From Trebouxia sp. TZW2008 (lineage: Eukaryota; Chlorophyta; Trebouxiophyceae; Trebouxiales; Trebouxiaceae): DNA of 64,000 bases. The stretch covers positions 1 through 64,000 of the forward strand of contig BDIU01000179.1 of assembly GCA_002118135.1 (NCBI GenBank). Reading direction: 5' to 3'. The notes beneath the pieces are model-generated. The model saw only the letters and a program-made list of their open reading frames with translations. It did not search any database and was not told the origin of the DNA. Of the stretch, positions 38,642 through 51,800 are shown in pieces (the first letter of the stretch is position 1; every line of letters begins with the position of its first letter). A program made the translations under genes and the position numbers.

Positions 38642-41600
38642 TTGCACAGCCTGCAATTTACAATGCAAGCGATGCTGTGGCCCTGTCGCTCACAAGTGGC
38701 AAGGCCTATGAGCCAGCTACTGACAAGCAGGCATTTTGCCAGCATCACTCCTACGCAGGCCAGCATAGAACCACATCCAGACCTGCAAGGCGTGTACATG
38801 CTCACCTTGAACAGACCTGAGGCTAAGAACTCTCTGGGCCATCAACTAATGAAGCAGCTCAACGAGAGCTTGCAGAGCTTCAAGTTTGATCAAGCACAAT
38901 GTCTGCTGATCAAAAGCGCTATTGACGGGACCTTCTGTGCTGGAGCTGATCTCAAGGTGTGACACTCCTGTTGGATGACTATGCATCAAGCACACTGAGT
39001 AAAGATGCCTGGCATGCCTAGAGTCTTATGACTGTAGAAGCTGCAGGAACAACCTTTGAAAGCAACTGTGAGACACTCATTTTGAACAACACTAACACTG
39101 ATAATTGCTGTATGCAGGAGAGGGCAGCAATGACACCAGAGCAGGGTGGTGAGTTTGTCAAAATGCTGAGGGCCACCTTCAGCGCTATAGCGGTGAGATG
39201 AGGCGCACAGCTGGTTGGTACAGCTTCAGAGACAATGCTCATGCAGTAGAGTCATTAGGCTGTCTTTGCAGACAAGCTTGTGCGCTCAAGCTTCACACAC
39301 AAGCCCTCTTCCTCAACCTTTACAGACACATTTCATCTCTCAAGCTTCCCACACAGCGACTCACATTCAAGCCATGTGTGCTGTGTCAGTGTTGCAGGAC
39401 CTACCAGTACCAACCATAGCAGTTGTGGATGGGTTTGCCATAGGAGGTGGCGCAGAGCTGGCGCTCACTGCAGACTTCAGGGTAGCAGGTGATTAAGTGC
39501 CTGCTATAGGCAACTTCTCAGTATGTGCAATGTGGTCACATGCTTCCAACAACTGCAATTGATCTGCTGCTTTTAAAGTAGCAGGTAGTCAACTACAGAC
39601 AACTTGATTGAGCGTCTGGACCTCGGTCTCAATCAGTACTCAAACACGGACTCTGCATGTGTCTGCATATGCTGCTATTTCAAACAACATTTAAGCATAG
39701 ATACCTGCACTTGACTACACAGGCAACAGGTCAGCAGGTGTCCAGCCACAAACAAATGTGCCTGACTGCATGAATTGCTGCATGAAACAGCTTAAGACTT
39801 CCGCATTTGACTGGGTAAACTGCTATACCCAGCAGCATGGAATGCAGACACTTGCCACTGTATTGACTGCTGTCCAACCGTCATGTAGCAGCATTACTGA
39901 CGTTGTTGCAATTGCTGCAGGACCCTCTGCCAAGTTCTCCTTGCGTGAGGCTCGGCTTGGCATCATCCCTGGGTGAGCGCTTGAAGCGCTTGTTCACACG
40001 CTGAGCATGTTGTTGATGCTGTCTGACACATGGGGCAGTGGTGACTGCTGGACAGCATATGCCAGCACACAGTGGCCTGCAGAAATCATGCCAACTCCTG
40101 GACTGGCCTGGCTTGATACTGAAATCAAGCGAGTTGACTTATCGCTGGGCAGCACATGCCAGCACACAGTCAGGCAGTATCTGTTGAGCTCACGCCAAAA
40201 TGCACTTTGACCAGACAAAGTATCATGAATATGGGACAAAACCTATCAATCGCAATCCGATGGCCAGGTTGGGCGCTGAACCAAACCCAGACAGCTCAAT
40301 CTACATCATCTACAAAATTTTTACAAATGATTATACGGCTCTCTTCTTACAAGAAACATCAATAAACAAATGCATGAGCCAGTTGGCTGTTGCAGGGCAG
40401 GGGGTACACAGCGCCTGCCCAGGCTGATAGGCAGAAGCAAGGCCAAAGAAATGATCTTCACTGGTCGTTTTGTAGGCCCGGAGGAAGCCCTAGATATAGG
40501 TAATGTCTCTTTTTATGTTTCCCTTCTGCTTTTCTTGTACTGCATGCATGATTCTCGCAATTCTGCTGCCATCAGCACTTCTGGTACATGTTCTGGCAGA
40601 TCAGGCACAAAATGGCTTAAATTGTGACTGCTAAACAGTCACAGGGAGCTGGTTCTGCTGCTAAGCAACTCAACTTTGAGTGCTATCCAAGCATGACATC
40701 AACGAGCTGCACACACTGGATTTGGCTGTATGACGATCATTATTGCAGCAAAATGTCAGCAGCTTCTGGCGCATGCATGCAGTCATGACTTGTTTCACAG
40801 AGGTAGCATGCATGTCCATTGAAGCAATTGCATGCGTGGATTTGGGAAACATGCATCCAGCACCAGTGCTACAAGATGTAAATCACAAGTAACATTTTTG
40901 ATGGTTGTCAATTACATGCAGGTCTTGCTAACCACATCACAACGACCGGCTCAGCTGAGCAGCTGGCACTGGATCTGGCCAAAGAAATCTCAAAGGCAAG
41001 CATTTTCCTTGGAATTCTCGCGTGCATTGACACAGGCCAACGTACCTTGCTCAACAGCTGTTTGTCCTGTCCATATGTGCGAGAGTTTCTGCAATTTGCA
41101 TGCATTTCTGCTGCATCTATGACTTCACATTTACTTGGCAGGCACCGGCAGCTGGCGTATTGGACATAAGCTGCTACCCGCTCATGTTGCGCACAATGAC
41201 CGTCTTGTAGAACGGACCATTAGCGCAAAAACATGTGGCTGCTGCAGAACGTCTTGTGCTGCTTTGCCGACTTGTTGCACAAAAATGCTGTGGTTGCGTA
41301 GTATGTGCACACATATAGATGCAGAACAAGGCTGCACTGATGCAAAAGCATTGTTGAGGGAAAGCGGCAACAGGGTCGCCTCAGATGAATCCATTATTTT
41401 GACTGCAGGCAGCTCCAGTGTCGTTGCGCAGTGCCAAGGCAGCCATCAACCAAGGCCTAGACTCAGACCTTCAAAATGGCATGAAAGTGGAGGAAAGGCA
41501 GTATGCACAGGTACATAGTTTCTCAGTGCAGGCGTTGGACCATCACCTCTGGTCTAGCAGTTGCATTGAGATCTTGGCTTGACATTGCTTGTGTTGCTTC

Positions 41601-41755
41601 ACATTGAATATCTGAGACATTGACAGTGAACAACTGATTGGTCGGGGAATCTTAGGTTGTTTGACCTGTGTATGCAGATTCTGAACACAGAAGACCGTCT
41701 GGAAGGCATGCGAGCATTTAAGGAAAAGCGTGCGCCAAAGTTCATAGGCAGATGA
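38642..41755 (+). CDS. AUH: Methylglutaconyl-CoA hydratase / enoyl-CoA hydratase, mitochondrial
   Basis: Eight exons (38642-38956, 39118-39192, 39398-39488, 39921-39972, 40396-40499, 40922-40995, 41409-41510, 41678-41755) join to 296 codons plus TGA. The first about 40 residues look like a mitochondrial leader. The crotonase fold is clear: [21 protein letters not shown] (oxyanion hole), [42 protein letters not shown], and the C-terminal ERQYAQ...FKEKRAPKF. The two Glu of GAEL and LREARLGI correspond to the catalytic acids of hydratases. AUH converts 3-methylglutaconyl-CoA to HMG-CoA, the step directly after methylcrotonoyl-CoA carboxylase, whose gene is divergent next door; that context favours AUH over a general enoyl-CoA hydratase. 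Intron 6 uses a GC donor (AAAG|GCAAGC at 40996). ATG at 38663 is an alternative start. Confidence 0.9.
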
Positions 41756-42878
41756 CAAGTTTTGTTGCTAGATCCGTCAGCTTGTGGCATGCCCATGGCA
41801 TGAGTTGGCTGTGACGTACAATCCGTGTGGTCAATCGTGCTGGTACAGCGTGTCATATGCATGAGCATGCCTAAGATAATGAGATCTCTGCCAAGTTAAT
41901 CAAGTTCGAGTTGATGGCTGTGATTTGCTGAAAAGAGCAATGCTTGCCAAGCTCTCAGGGCAAGGGAATTGCAATAATTGTGCTGTTTGTTGCAATTGCC
42001 ACAATTCTTTGATGTTGCAGCAAGATTTGCCACTCGAAATAGAGCCTTGAACAGTTTTGTGCCGTGTTCATGTGAAGACCAGCGTCTGCTGTTGGTCCTT
42101 TAGTAGCTGCTGCAGCTCTTTTACTTTGATGTCAGCCGTGCATCTGGGGATGGCAGCAGAAACGCGCACACCGAAGCCAATTTCATGACTGATCTTGTGA
42201 CAGATTATGCCAGTGACATGGAGATGGAGTTTGGCTAGGTAAGTGAGAGGTGCATGTTTCTGCTACGCAGTGCTGAGTCAATGTGTCGTCACGTTAGGAA
42301 TGACTGATATATGTCCTTAGGCAGTAATAAGAAGTTCATGGTTCTAGATTATTGTACAATTGGTAGCTTGATGACACATTGCGAACTTCAAGTCAACATG
42401 AAACTTGCATTGGCAAAACTGTGCCATAAGGTCCTACAACGAAATTGATGTTGTGGGTGCCAAACGGGCTACAAGCAAAACTACGCAATATGCCTAGAAA
42501 CAGTACATAAATTCTGGCATTTGCAACAAAAATGTGCAACTCTGTTGGAAAACTTGTGATTGACAGAGTTCTCGAGACTGCAGTATGTCTTGCTGAGCGC
42601 CTGAACCCCACACAATGATGCTGACAGATGAGTGCTGCGTTCAGTGCAGTGACACCTGCATGGAGTTTCACATTCAGCATACATGCCACTGGAAACTGTG
42701 CAGCTCAATGTTGCCAACTGTCATCATGAAAACGTGACAATGCAAAGTACTTGTGAGGTGTTGCAGAGCGGCTATATGTAATCAGACACAATCAACCACA
42801 TCGCCTACAACTGTGTCACAGCGCGCATGTGATCTGGGCATTCACATCATGCAGGTCAGCGTTGGCTTACCTCGAGCA
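41756..42878. other. Convergent intergenic region between AUH and the polycomb-like gene
   Basis: Tail-to-tail spacer. Short open frames on both strands show no recognisable content, and I see no RNA gene or transposon ends. Confidence 0.5.
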
Positions 42879-45800
42879 CTAGGCCTTTTTAGCAGCAGGC
42901 ATACTCAGCTGCCCAGCCTGCTTAGACCTGCACCTCTTGCACCCAGAAGGCACGAAGCGGCACTTGCTGCAACCCAGTTTGCTATCAAGCACCTCTGCAA
43001 CAGCCCTGCCATCAGCAGCTGCTGCTCTGCCTGAGGCTGTGCAATTGATCTTTACAGCAGTTAAAGCCTTGGGTTGAGCCACTGCCTTTGGAGCAGAAGC
43101 TACTCTGCCAGAAGCTGCAGGCTTGACTTTGACTGCACTCAAGGCTTTGGGTCTTGAAGCCACAGACTGTATCCTGGTCTTTGGAGGTCCTGAAGCTGCT
43201 GCTGATGTCCCTTTTGGCAACTGGCTAGACCTGGCAGCTAGTCTGATTTTGGCAGGCTGCATCAGCAATCCAGCGGCAGGGCTGTTGGACTTTGCCCCAT
43301 GACTAGCAGGAGCAGGGCTGTTGCGCTGAGCCATTACAAGGGCACTTGCAGGGTGCTTAGCAGAGCGAGTCAGAGTTTGCTGCTTCTGAAGCTGCTGCTG
43401 CTCCTTTTTTCTCTGACTAAGCTGCATCCCATGGCTCTGAGGTGCTTGTTTAGCTGCCGTGGAGGCCAAAGTCTTCTGCTTCTTTGGCTGTGGTGCAGGC
43501 TTTGAAGAAGAGGAGCGCCTGTCTGTCGCTGGCTGGTGCTGTGCAAGCTGTGAAGAAGAAGGCTGCGGCCTGTTCCTGGACTCTGTCTGTACTGCAGTGC
43601 TTTGCTTGACTGTTGACTTGGCTGCTGCACCTTGACTGGACTGAGCTGACTGACCTGTATTGTGTTTGGACTGATTACCCACAGCAGGGTGCTGTAGCAG
43701 AGCAAAAGCAGCGGTATGCTGAGTTGAGTCAACAGGTATGGGCTTGCCAGTGACCCTGACATATCTGCTGCGACACCTTTTGCAGCCAAATTTTGCCTGG
43801 CGACACTTAGGACAGCCTAGCTGGCCTGAAGCTGCTGCCCGCTTTAAAGCTGCCGCAGCAGCTGCTGGAAAAGCTGATGCCTGCTCTAGGACTGCTGCAG
43901 CTGCCAGAGAAGCTGCTGCAGCACCTGCGCATGAAGCTGCTGCTGCATCTGAGCTGACAGCAGCCTTACCCTTCTGCTTGGACTGAAATGCGCTGCCAAC
44001 GGCAGGGCCTTTGCAGGGTTCTGCCCTCGCAGGGGCTGGCATGGTACGGCCCTGGCCCCTGGTGACCAAGCCTCTGGCAATCCTGTCAGCAGCATGCCTG
44101 GCTGATGATGAAGCCTTATGCGTTGTACTGTGCTGCCTGGCCTTGCCACGCTGTGGTACAAACCTCTTCTGCTGAGCTTCAGACTCTTCACCTGCTGCAT
44201 GAGCAACAAGGCAGTGATAGGTGAGACGTATGGATGGTGTGTACAATGGTGCACCAGGGCAGCATTCCCAGCACAAATTATTGAAACTACGTCACATGCT
44301 TCACAAATGCTGTCAGCGTCGTGCCGCAGTTGAATGCTTTGGAAGCTACCACCAGCTATGTCATGGAGTGTCATACGTGGAAGAGGTCTGACGGTGCAAA
44401 TGAGGTAAAGCAATTCCAGCGTGAACCACACAACAAAACTCTGATTCATGTTGTCTGGTCCCTGTATGAAAATCTTACCCAGCATGTCATCAGCTTTCCT
44501 CTTTCTTGGATGGGACAGCTCAACAGCAACATTGACACTGCGGATAGGGTCTGGACCCAGGCTGCGACTGCGTGTCTGCCTGACTGTAGCGTGAGCCAAA
44601 GCAATATTAGCTTTGTCAGCAGCTGCAGCAGCATAGCCTGAGTCATGCTTGCATGAACCCCGTGTCTCTGGTCTCACATCCTCTGCTGTTGACTTGCCAT
44701 CAACGCTGTCAGCAGATGCTGACGTACAGTGTCTGCTGTTCCTGGTTCTGCATGCAGATAAAGTTTGAGGCGTCTTGGTCTTCGCCCTGTCAGCAGCTTT
44801 GTGAGCAGTGACGGCCTTAGATGCTGTGGGTGGCAAAGGAGGCTTGCCAGCCGGTGTTGCAGCTGCTTTGGCAGCCGCTGCAGCAGCTCCTGGGGCAGCA
44901 GCATGGCTGTTGTCATCAGCTTCAGCAGCAGCTGCTGCTCTTGATCCCCTTGTGACTGGTCTAGCTGCTGCAACACCAACACTGCTGATGCCATCGACTT
45001 CAGCAGCTGCTGCTGTTGCCTTTGATCCCCTTGTGACTGGTCTTGCAACACCTATAGCAGCTGGCGAAGGCAACAGGCTGGGTCCTGCCCCAGTGCTTTC
45101 AGCTATTGGGCAGGCTCTAGTGCTTGGGCGCAGTCTACGCACTGAATCCTGCTTTGATTGTGGGTGTGCAAGGGCCTTGACAGATGCTGTAGCAGAGTGC
45201 CTTGTAGGAGCTTTGTACCTGTTGAGGGACTCACTAGCTGTACTCTGTTTGTGGCGCTTGCTGCCATGCAGTGGCCTGCAAAAGCACCCTACATTTCGGC
45301 AATGTTGCTGAGCACTCAAAAACACACAGGCCGTGAAGACTGCTTGTAGCAACAGGTCCATCCATTGCTGACTGTAATCAAGGTCAAAGCACAACGTTGT
45401 CTTGGAAAGGTATAGCCTGCATGCAACCACAGCATTCAGATGATGCAATGCAATGCAGACTATTTTATGTGCACAGTGCTTTGCAAAAGTTGCTGGCTGC
45501 ACAACTGATCAGCATGACAGACCAGTTGCGATGATATATTTGATTGTCACAAGCAACCAGCTCACTTCTTGGCTCACAACAGGAGTTCTTCTCCCCTGCC
45601 ACATGCAGTAGATTAGCAGCGACTTTGAATTGAAATTGTCTGTATAGCCCCCTGCAAGGTCCTTATGACATTAAATCAATGATTCATTTCACCCTTGATC
45701 TGACAGCCTTGAGGTCTCACCTGTGAAGCTGGCGCTTGCTGCCTGAAGTTCTGCCTACTGCCGCCTGCCTTGCAATCCCTGCACCTGCTGCTGCCTGCAG

Positions 45801-48800
45801 ACTGACGTCCATCCCATCTTCTTCTTCATCATCTGTCTCTGCTTCTTCTTCAGAGAAAATGATTGGGTCACAGCCCCTGTCCACTGTGGTCCTGACAGCT
45901 GGCGCCTGACTGGCATGTGCCGAGTGCCCAGGAGAATGAAGAATGGGGTCTTGGGTGGAAGGGGGGTCAGTGAGGGTGGGCAGGGGCCGGGGTGAGGTGA
46001 GGGGTGGGCTCAAGGTCCTGCACAGCAGCACTGATCCTTCAGTTGCCTGGTCCCAGATGGCAATGAAAGTGCATGAAGAGCATGCTGGAAAGCGGTGCAT
46101 AGGTTAGTTGTTGCACGATACAGCTTCAAGAAGCAATGCTGTGCATAGCTGAAGAATCTTCTTGTAGCGTATGCAATGACACTAATGAATTGTCCGGGAA
46201 ATTTTCCTCATACTGCAGCTCAACATCATGATTGTCATTCAAACAGTGGTTGGAATCAAGGCAACAGCTAAAGGACTTACATATTTTTGCGTGCCCCATG
46301 AACGCCCTAGATGAAGAAGAGCTGTGCCAACTGTCAAGTCAATAGAAGGACAGATATGCATACAGAACAGGTAGTGCACCTCCTCATCAGGCTAGCGCTC
46401 CTGCTTTTGTGCCTGGGATGATCTGTGCTAGGCCTGCCACTCTCAGGCCACTGGGGCTCTTGTGACACCCCTAAAGCCACACCAAAGCCCTGCAGAGACT
46501 GATGCCACGGCTGACCAAGACCTGTTGCAGTAGCATCAGCTGCAACAGCAGCTTCCACTGAAGCAGCTGCTGTCGCGTTTTTGCCTGCTGCCCTGTCGGC
46601 TTCAATGGCTGAGCTGTGTGTTGCAATTTCAGCGCTTAAGATGGCTGTTGCAGCCCCAAGCAAACGTCCAGAGCGAGTGGTTCTGACAGTGTTTGGCTGA
46701 TCACCAGAGGCACCTACAGTGCTTGGTGAGATATCCAGGTCGCTCACTGAGTGGTTTGCTGGATGATCACACGCTTCTGTGCTAAACTTTACGGCTTTTG
46801 CAGCTTTTCTTGCAGCACTGCCCTTTCCTGCTGTTGAAGATTTATCAGCACCTGGCCTTGTAGGACAATCACTTTCATCATCTTCTGCAGACTCTGATGC
46901 CTCTGTGCCTGATGACTCAGCTTCTGATGACTCAGCTTCTGTTGAACCAGCGGGCTCAATAGCAACAGGAGACTGCTGCCTACTCCTGGCTCCAGCTGCT
47001 GTTGACCTGGTCAGTCTGTGCGAGCTGTGTGGCTGAGACAAGCCTGCAGGCTCTGCCCGAGGGCTTCTGCCTGCATCTTCAGCATCAGCATGACTAGCCA
47101 TCAACCTGGTTTGTCTGTGCGTGCTGTGTGGCCGAGGCGAGCTTGCAGGCTCTGCCTGAGGCCTTCTGCCTGCATCTTGACCATCATCATGACTGGCCAT
47201 TGACCTGGTAAGTCTGTGCATGCTGTGTGGCCGAGGCAAGCTTGCAGGCTCTGCCTGAGGCCTTCTGCCTGCATCTTGACCATCATCATGACTGGCCATT
47301 GACCTGGTAAGTCTGTGCATGCTGTGTTGCTGAGGGGAGCTTGAAGGCTGTGCCTGTTGGGTTCTGCCAGCACTGCCTGATGCACTTTGACAACAATCCT
47401 GGCTGGCCGTCGATCTGGTGACCCTTTGTGTGCTGTGTGGCTCAGGGGATGTCGCAGGCTGTGCTTGAGTGCTTTTGCCAGGACCGCTGGCTGCGATTTC
47501 ATCATGATTCTGGCGTGCCGCTGACCCAGTTAGTCTGTGCGCGCTGTGTGACCAAAGGGAGCTTGCAAACTCTGCCTGGGGCCTTCTGCCTGGACTGATT
47601 GCCGCGCTTTTGTCACCGGCATCAAGACTCAACATTGACCTGGTCATTCTCTGTGTGCTGTTTGGCTGTGTTACATCAACAGGATCTGCTTGTGTCAAAG
47701 CCTTTGGACTGCCAGATGCAGCCACACCAGCATCAGGGCTTGCCATTGACCTTGTTACCCTTCTGGGGCTAATTTCAAAGGCTGAACCATGAGGCTTAGC
47801 ACCATCTATGTCTGCAGCAGCTTCATGGGTCTGAGGGTCCAGACTCAGCAGCTGCGCTGAAGTCAACAGTCCCTGCACATATACACTTGAGCTCAGATAA
47901 CAGGGCCCTGATTGAAGCATCTCATACTGGCCATTGAGACTCTGTGGCTTTCAGTCAGACATGCATGATTGACTAAAGCTAGCGCTAGCCTAAAACTGCA
48001 CTAGCTGAGACCCAGGTGGAGATATCTTGACCGATCAGGCAGAGCACCGCTGTGACAGCAGGTGCCTTGCTAGCTCTGCATTTCTCAAGCACCTCTGTAT
48101 GCCTGGTGCTGTCACAAACAAGCTTGAATACACCATGCAAAGTAGCACAGACTAGCATCAGCAAATTTGCAAGGAGATTCTGGCTGCTGTCATTTCCTTG
48201 TCCAGAGTGACCCACCACATCAGCAGCGGCCCCTGCTGTGTCTATGCTAGAGCCTGCCATGTCATCATCAGCAGCCCCTGGACAGTCACTATCTGGCCGC
48301 ACAATCTTCACATGGTGCAGCTTTGCAGCCTCATCTGCAACGCTCCTAGTCAGCTGCAGCGACAGCGCCATGTCGTGCTCGAACTTGGCCTGAGCATTCA
48401 CTGTGGCCTCTGCAACATCAGCTGCCAATTGTTGTGCCTGCTGACTACCCAACATCTTGCCTTTGGCAGTGCTGTTGCCACTTCCTTGCTGCTTCTTCTT
48501 GCCAGATGGCAACTTGGGTGTGGCAGCTGACGGCAGGGGGTTGGAGGGGTTAGAACTTGGGTCTGAACCATGAAGGCGCTGCTGATCCATGGCAATGGCC
48601 TGCTGATGCAGCATGCGCATGTCTTGCTGCCAAGATGCTAGGGCGCGCTTTCTGAGCTTTTCTCTACGGCGGCACTGGTCGGCTAGAATGCGCACTTGCT
48701 CAAGGTCATCCCTGCAACGCCCATGCAGCTCAAGGCTGTGCTCAATCAACAGGAAGATTGGTGATGTATGTTGAGGGCGTTGCAACTTTCACAAGTAGCA

Positions 48801-51800
48801 GGTTTATGCCTAAAAGCTTTAGCAGCTGGATGCGCATGCATGAACAAGTGTGCCAGTGTGACCTTACAACCTGCAAAGTGTTAAGCAGTAGCCTTGCAGC
48901 GATGGTTGCACACCTCATGTCCCTTAACATGTTGTCCACATGCTGCAACTGCATGGTCTTCCGTGCCCTCAGGGGCCTGCGCTCCTCCTGCACCATGAAG
49001 GGGACATCATCTTCAGAGTCCCCCTCCTCTGTGGCCTTGCTCTTGCTTCCTGTGATCAGCAAAAGGATGCGTGTGCTTGTTTGTACATGAGTTGCTTTGG
49101 TAAAGGCCTACAGTGCCATGGTTCATGTCACGGCGTGTAGCCTTCAGCCAGGAACAGCCAAATTTTCTCTTGCGCAACAGCGTACGCTGACTTTCCGGGT
49201 ATGCTTGGAACGACAGCTAGCTTTACAAATGCGTTCACAAGGACAGAGCAGAGCAATAAATGGGAATTTGCGACAGGGTGCTATGCACTTGCTTCGCATC
49301 GCAGCCGTGGGCCAGAGCTAAAACTGCTGGTCCTGTTGCTATCTGAGCAGCTGCGTGAACAAATTACTCCTGTGACGGTGCTCATGCTCTTATTGCCTCA
49401 ATTGCTGCTCAGAAGATGGCCTCAGTACGACCAGTATTAGTATTGAAACAAAGACAGCTTGAAACTCACCTGCAACAGTGAGCCTGTGCCAAGGAGGCTC
49501 ATACCACAACCGCTGCAGCAGTGGCCGTTCTGTGTACTGCCGCTTGTGGCACCAGTGCAGGTACACAGCTTTCACAACTGCAGGTGGGTAACTGTTGAGA
49601 CCCTGAAGGGCTGACTGCAATGGCAGAACTGTGGCCACATCAGGCAGATGCAGACCATCAGCAAGAGCGGCTGCCATCTTGCCTTTGCCATCCCTGCAGG
49701 CAAAAACAGTTCTGTAAAGACATACCATGACAGCCACAGAGATGTGGTCTGTGTATACTTCAGTTGATTCAGCAGACTGCATGAGAAGGTTGATGATAAT
49801 GGCAACACATCAGGCAAGGTTAGATGCTGACTTGCATTTGCTATCCCTGCAATGATCAAACTTGTATCAAGACTGGCAAAGGTAGCTAAAGTGACTTTTC
49901 TTTATGAAAGGACACTGAACGTAAAGACCTTTTTTGATGTGACCACAACGCCAGTGGTAAGCAATCACTGCGTTGTGGCTGCAGTGGCACCTCCGAGTAA
50001 GGACAATCCAACATAAGGACGATTTTCTTGGGAACCAAAGCAGTTGTTCCAAAAGGGACGTCGCTATATAGGCAGGCGCTGTTTGTGGCTTTCAATAAGT
50101 ACAGCAGACGGTATGAGTGAGCTGAAATTTGCAGGTGCCAACAGACTTGGCAGCTGGAAGTTGTTGAACTCGACATGTGTGGGATCGTCTTATACACACT
50201 CGCACAATTACACTTGCTGCTTTGCTCCTCACGATTGCTGTGAAATACTGTACTCTGAGCGTCGGTATGTTGTTAGACATGATACTATATAGGAAAAAAG
50301 CCTGGACCAGCCTATCCCTTGCCATGTGCAAGCATTGCATTGAGTAAGGACAGTGAACCATGCTGCAGGAAAGGATGCATGTGCTTCAGGACATGATGCT
50401 CTCAGGATGACAGCTTACTTGGCCTGCAATGGGGAGCCTATCAGATTGGCCCAGCGTTCTGGATGCTGCTGTATCTCAGCATGGTGCAGCTTCTCAAGTG
50501 CATCTATCAGCCGCTCAAGCTCATCCTCAGACAGCTTGTGCTTCACCTGTGACACAAGACAATAGTACAGGGAGCCCTTAGGACCTCCACATCATATGCA
50601 GTACCTGCCTGATGCATGCCAGCTTGCCCTAGGTATCACGAGTGCAAAGACATGCTGATCCAGTTGCAGGCAAGCACCAGCTGCGTGAAAACCTTGAATA
50701 GTCTGTGACATGATCCTTCACATAGCCGCTGCTTGTTGGGATGTACAAGAAGAGAGGTGTGGTCTGGTAAGCTGATCATGCAGAGGCTGAAATGAATCTG
50801 TGTTGATGTGGAACGCTGACGTGTTGCCCACTTGTAATCCGCCTACTCACCACTACCAACTACGAGGAGCTTAAACAGGCAAGGCAAATATGACCATAAC
50901 TGACAACATGCAACAATCACTGCCGGAATATGTGCGATGAAAGTGCAGATTTCCATCATCTGATGCTGCAGAAAATCTGGCACATACATGGCGGTTGTGC
51001 TGCTGCAGCCACTGCTCATCTTCTTCATCCAGGTCATACTCCACAGTGGCCTCCTCGTCATCGGGTGTAGGGACCACATAGCGGATGTAGGCAGACTTGC
51101 CAGCATTTGCACCATCTGCAGTGACAGTGGCAAAAGTTGTAGTCATGACACTGACAGCAACAGTGATAGCGAGAAGGACAATCTGGGTGACATAGGTGAT
51201 TGTCACATGTTCAGGCTCACGTGCTAGGTGCAAAGACATACCGCGGATATCACCAGACTTGCCAGCAGCTGCGCCACCTGCAGTGATAACCACAGCTGCT
51301 GTCGATGCACGATTCTGGCTGCATCTAGTTTAGGTTAGCACATGACCAAACTGGTTGGAGACAGGTAATTGCTTCTGTACGTACCTAGTTGGGCCTGCTG
51401 AGCCTGCCTAGCCCACGTTCATAATGAATGAATGAATGAATGAATGAATGAATGAATGAATGAATGAATGAATGAATGAATGAATGAATGAATCTGCTCA
51501 TGACACAGGCAGTGAGGACAACTAGCTGTCTGCTTGCCCAGAGTGCAGCATGTTTCTTCTCAGCCACAAGAGTGTTGCACATGCATACAATCAGACTATG
51601 TAGCACAGTGTTAAAAAAAAAAACCAAGCGTGCAACAGCTGGTGCCTGCTTCACAACAAAAGCGGACTTGACTACAAATCCTCAAGGCAAGTCTTCCATG
51701 ACACTGCATCAGATTTGCTAGTTGACATGCGTCTCACAAGCCTCTTCACCTTGATTTGTGCTGGTCTGTATGTTGGTAAATGACGGCGTCGCAATGGCCT

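Noticed and set aside
42879..46017. Separate gene for the Cys-motif protein
   Set aside because: Exons 8 to 11 join in matching phases (2, 2, 1) to the polycomb-like exons and no good internal start was seen; kept as one gene, with the alternative noted in findings.
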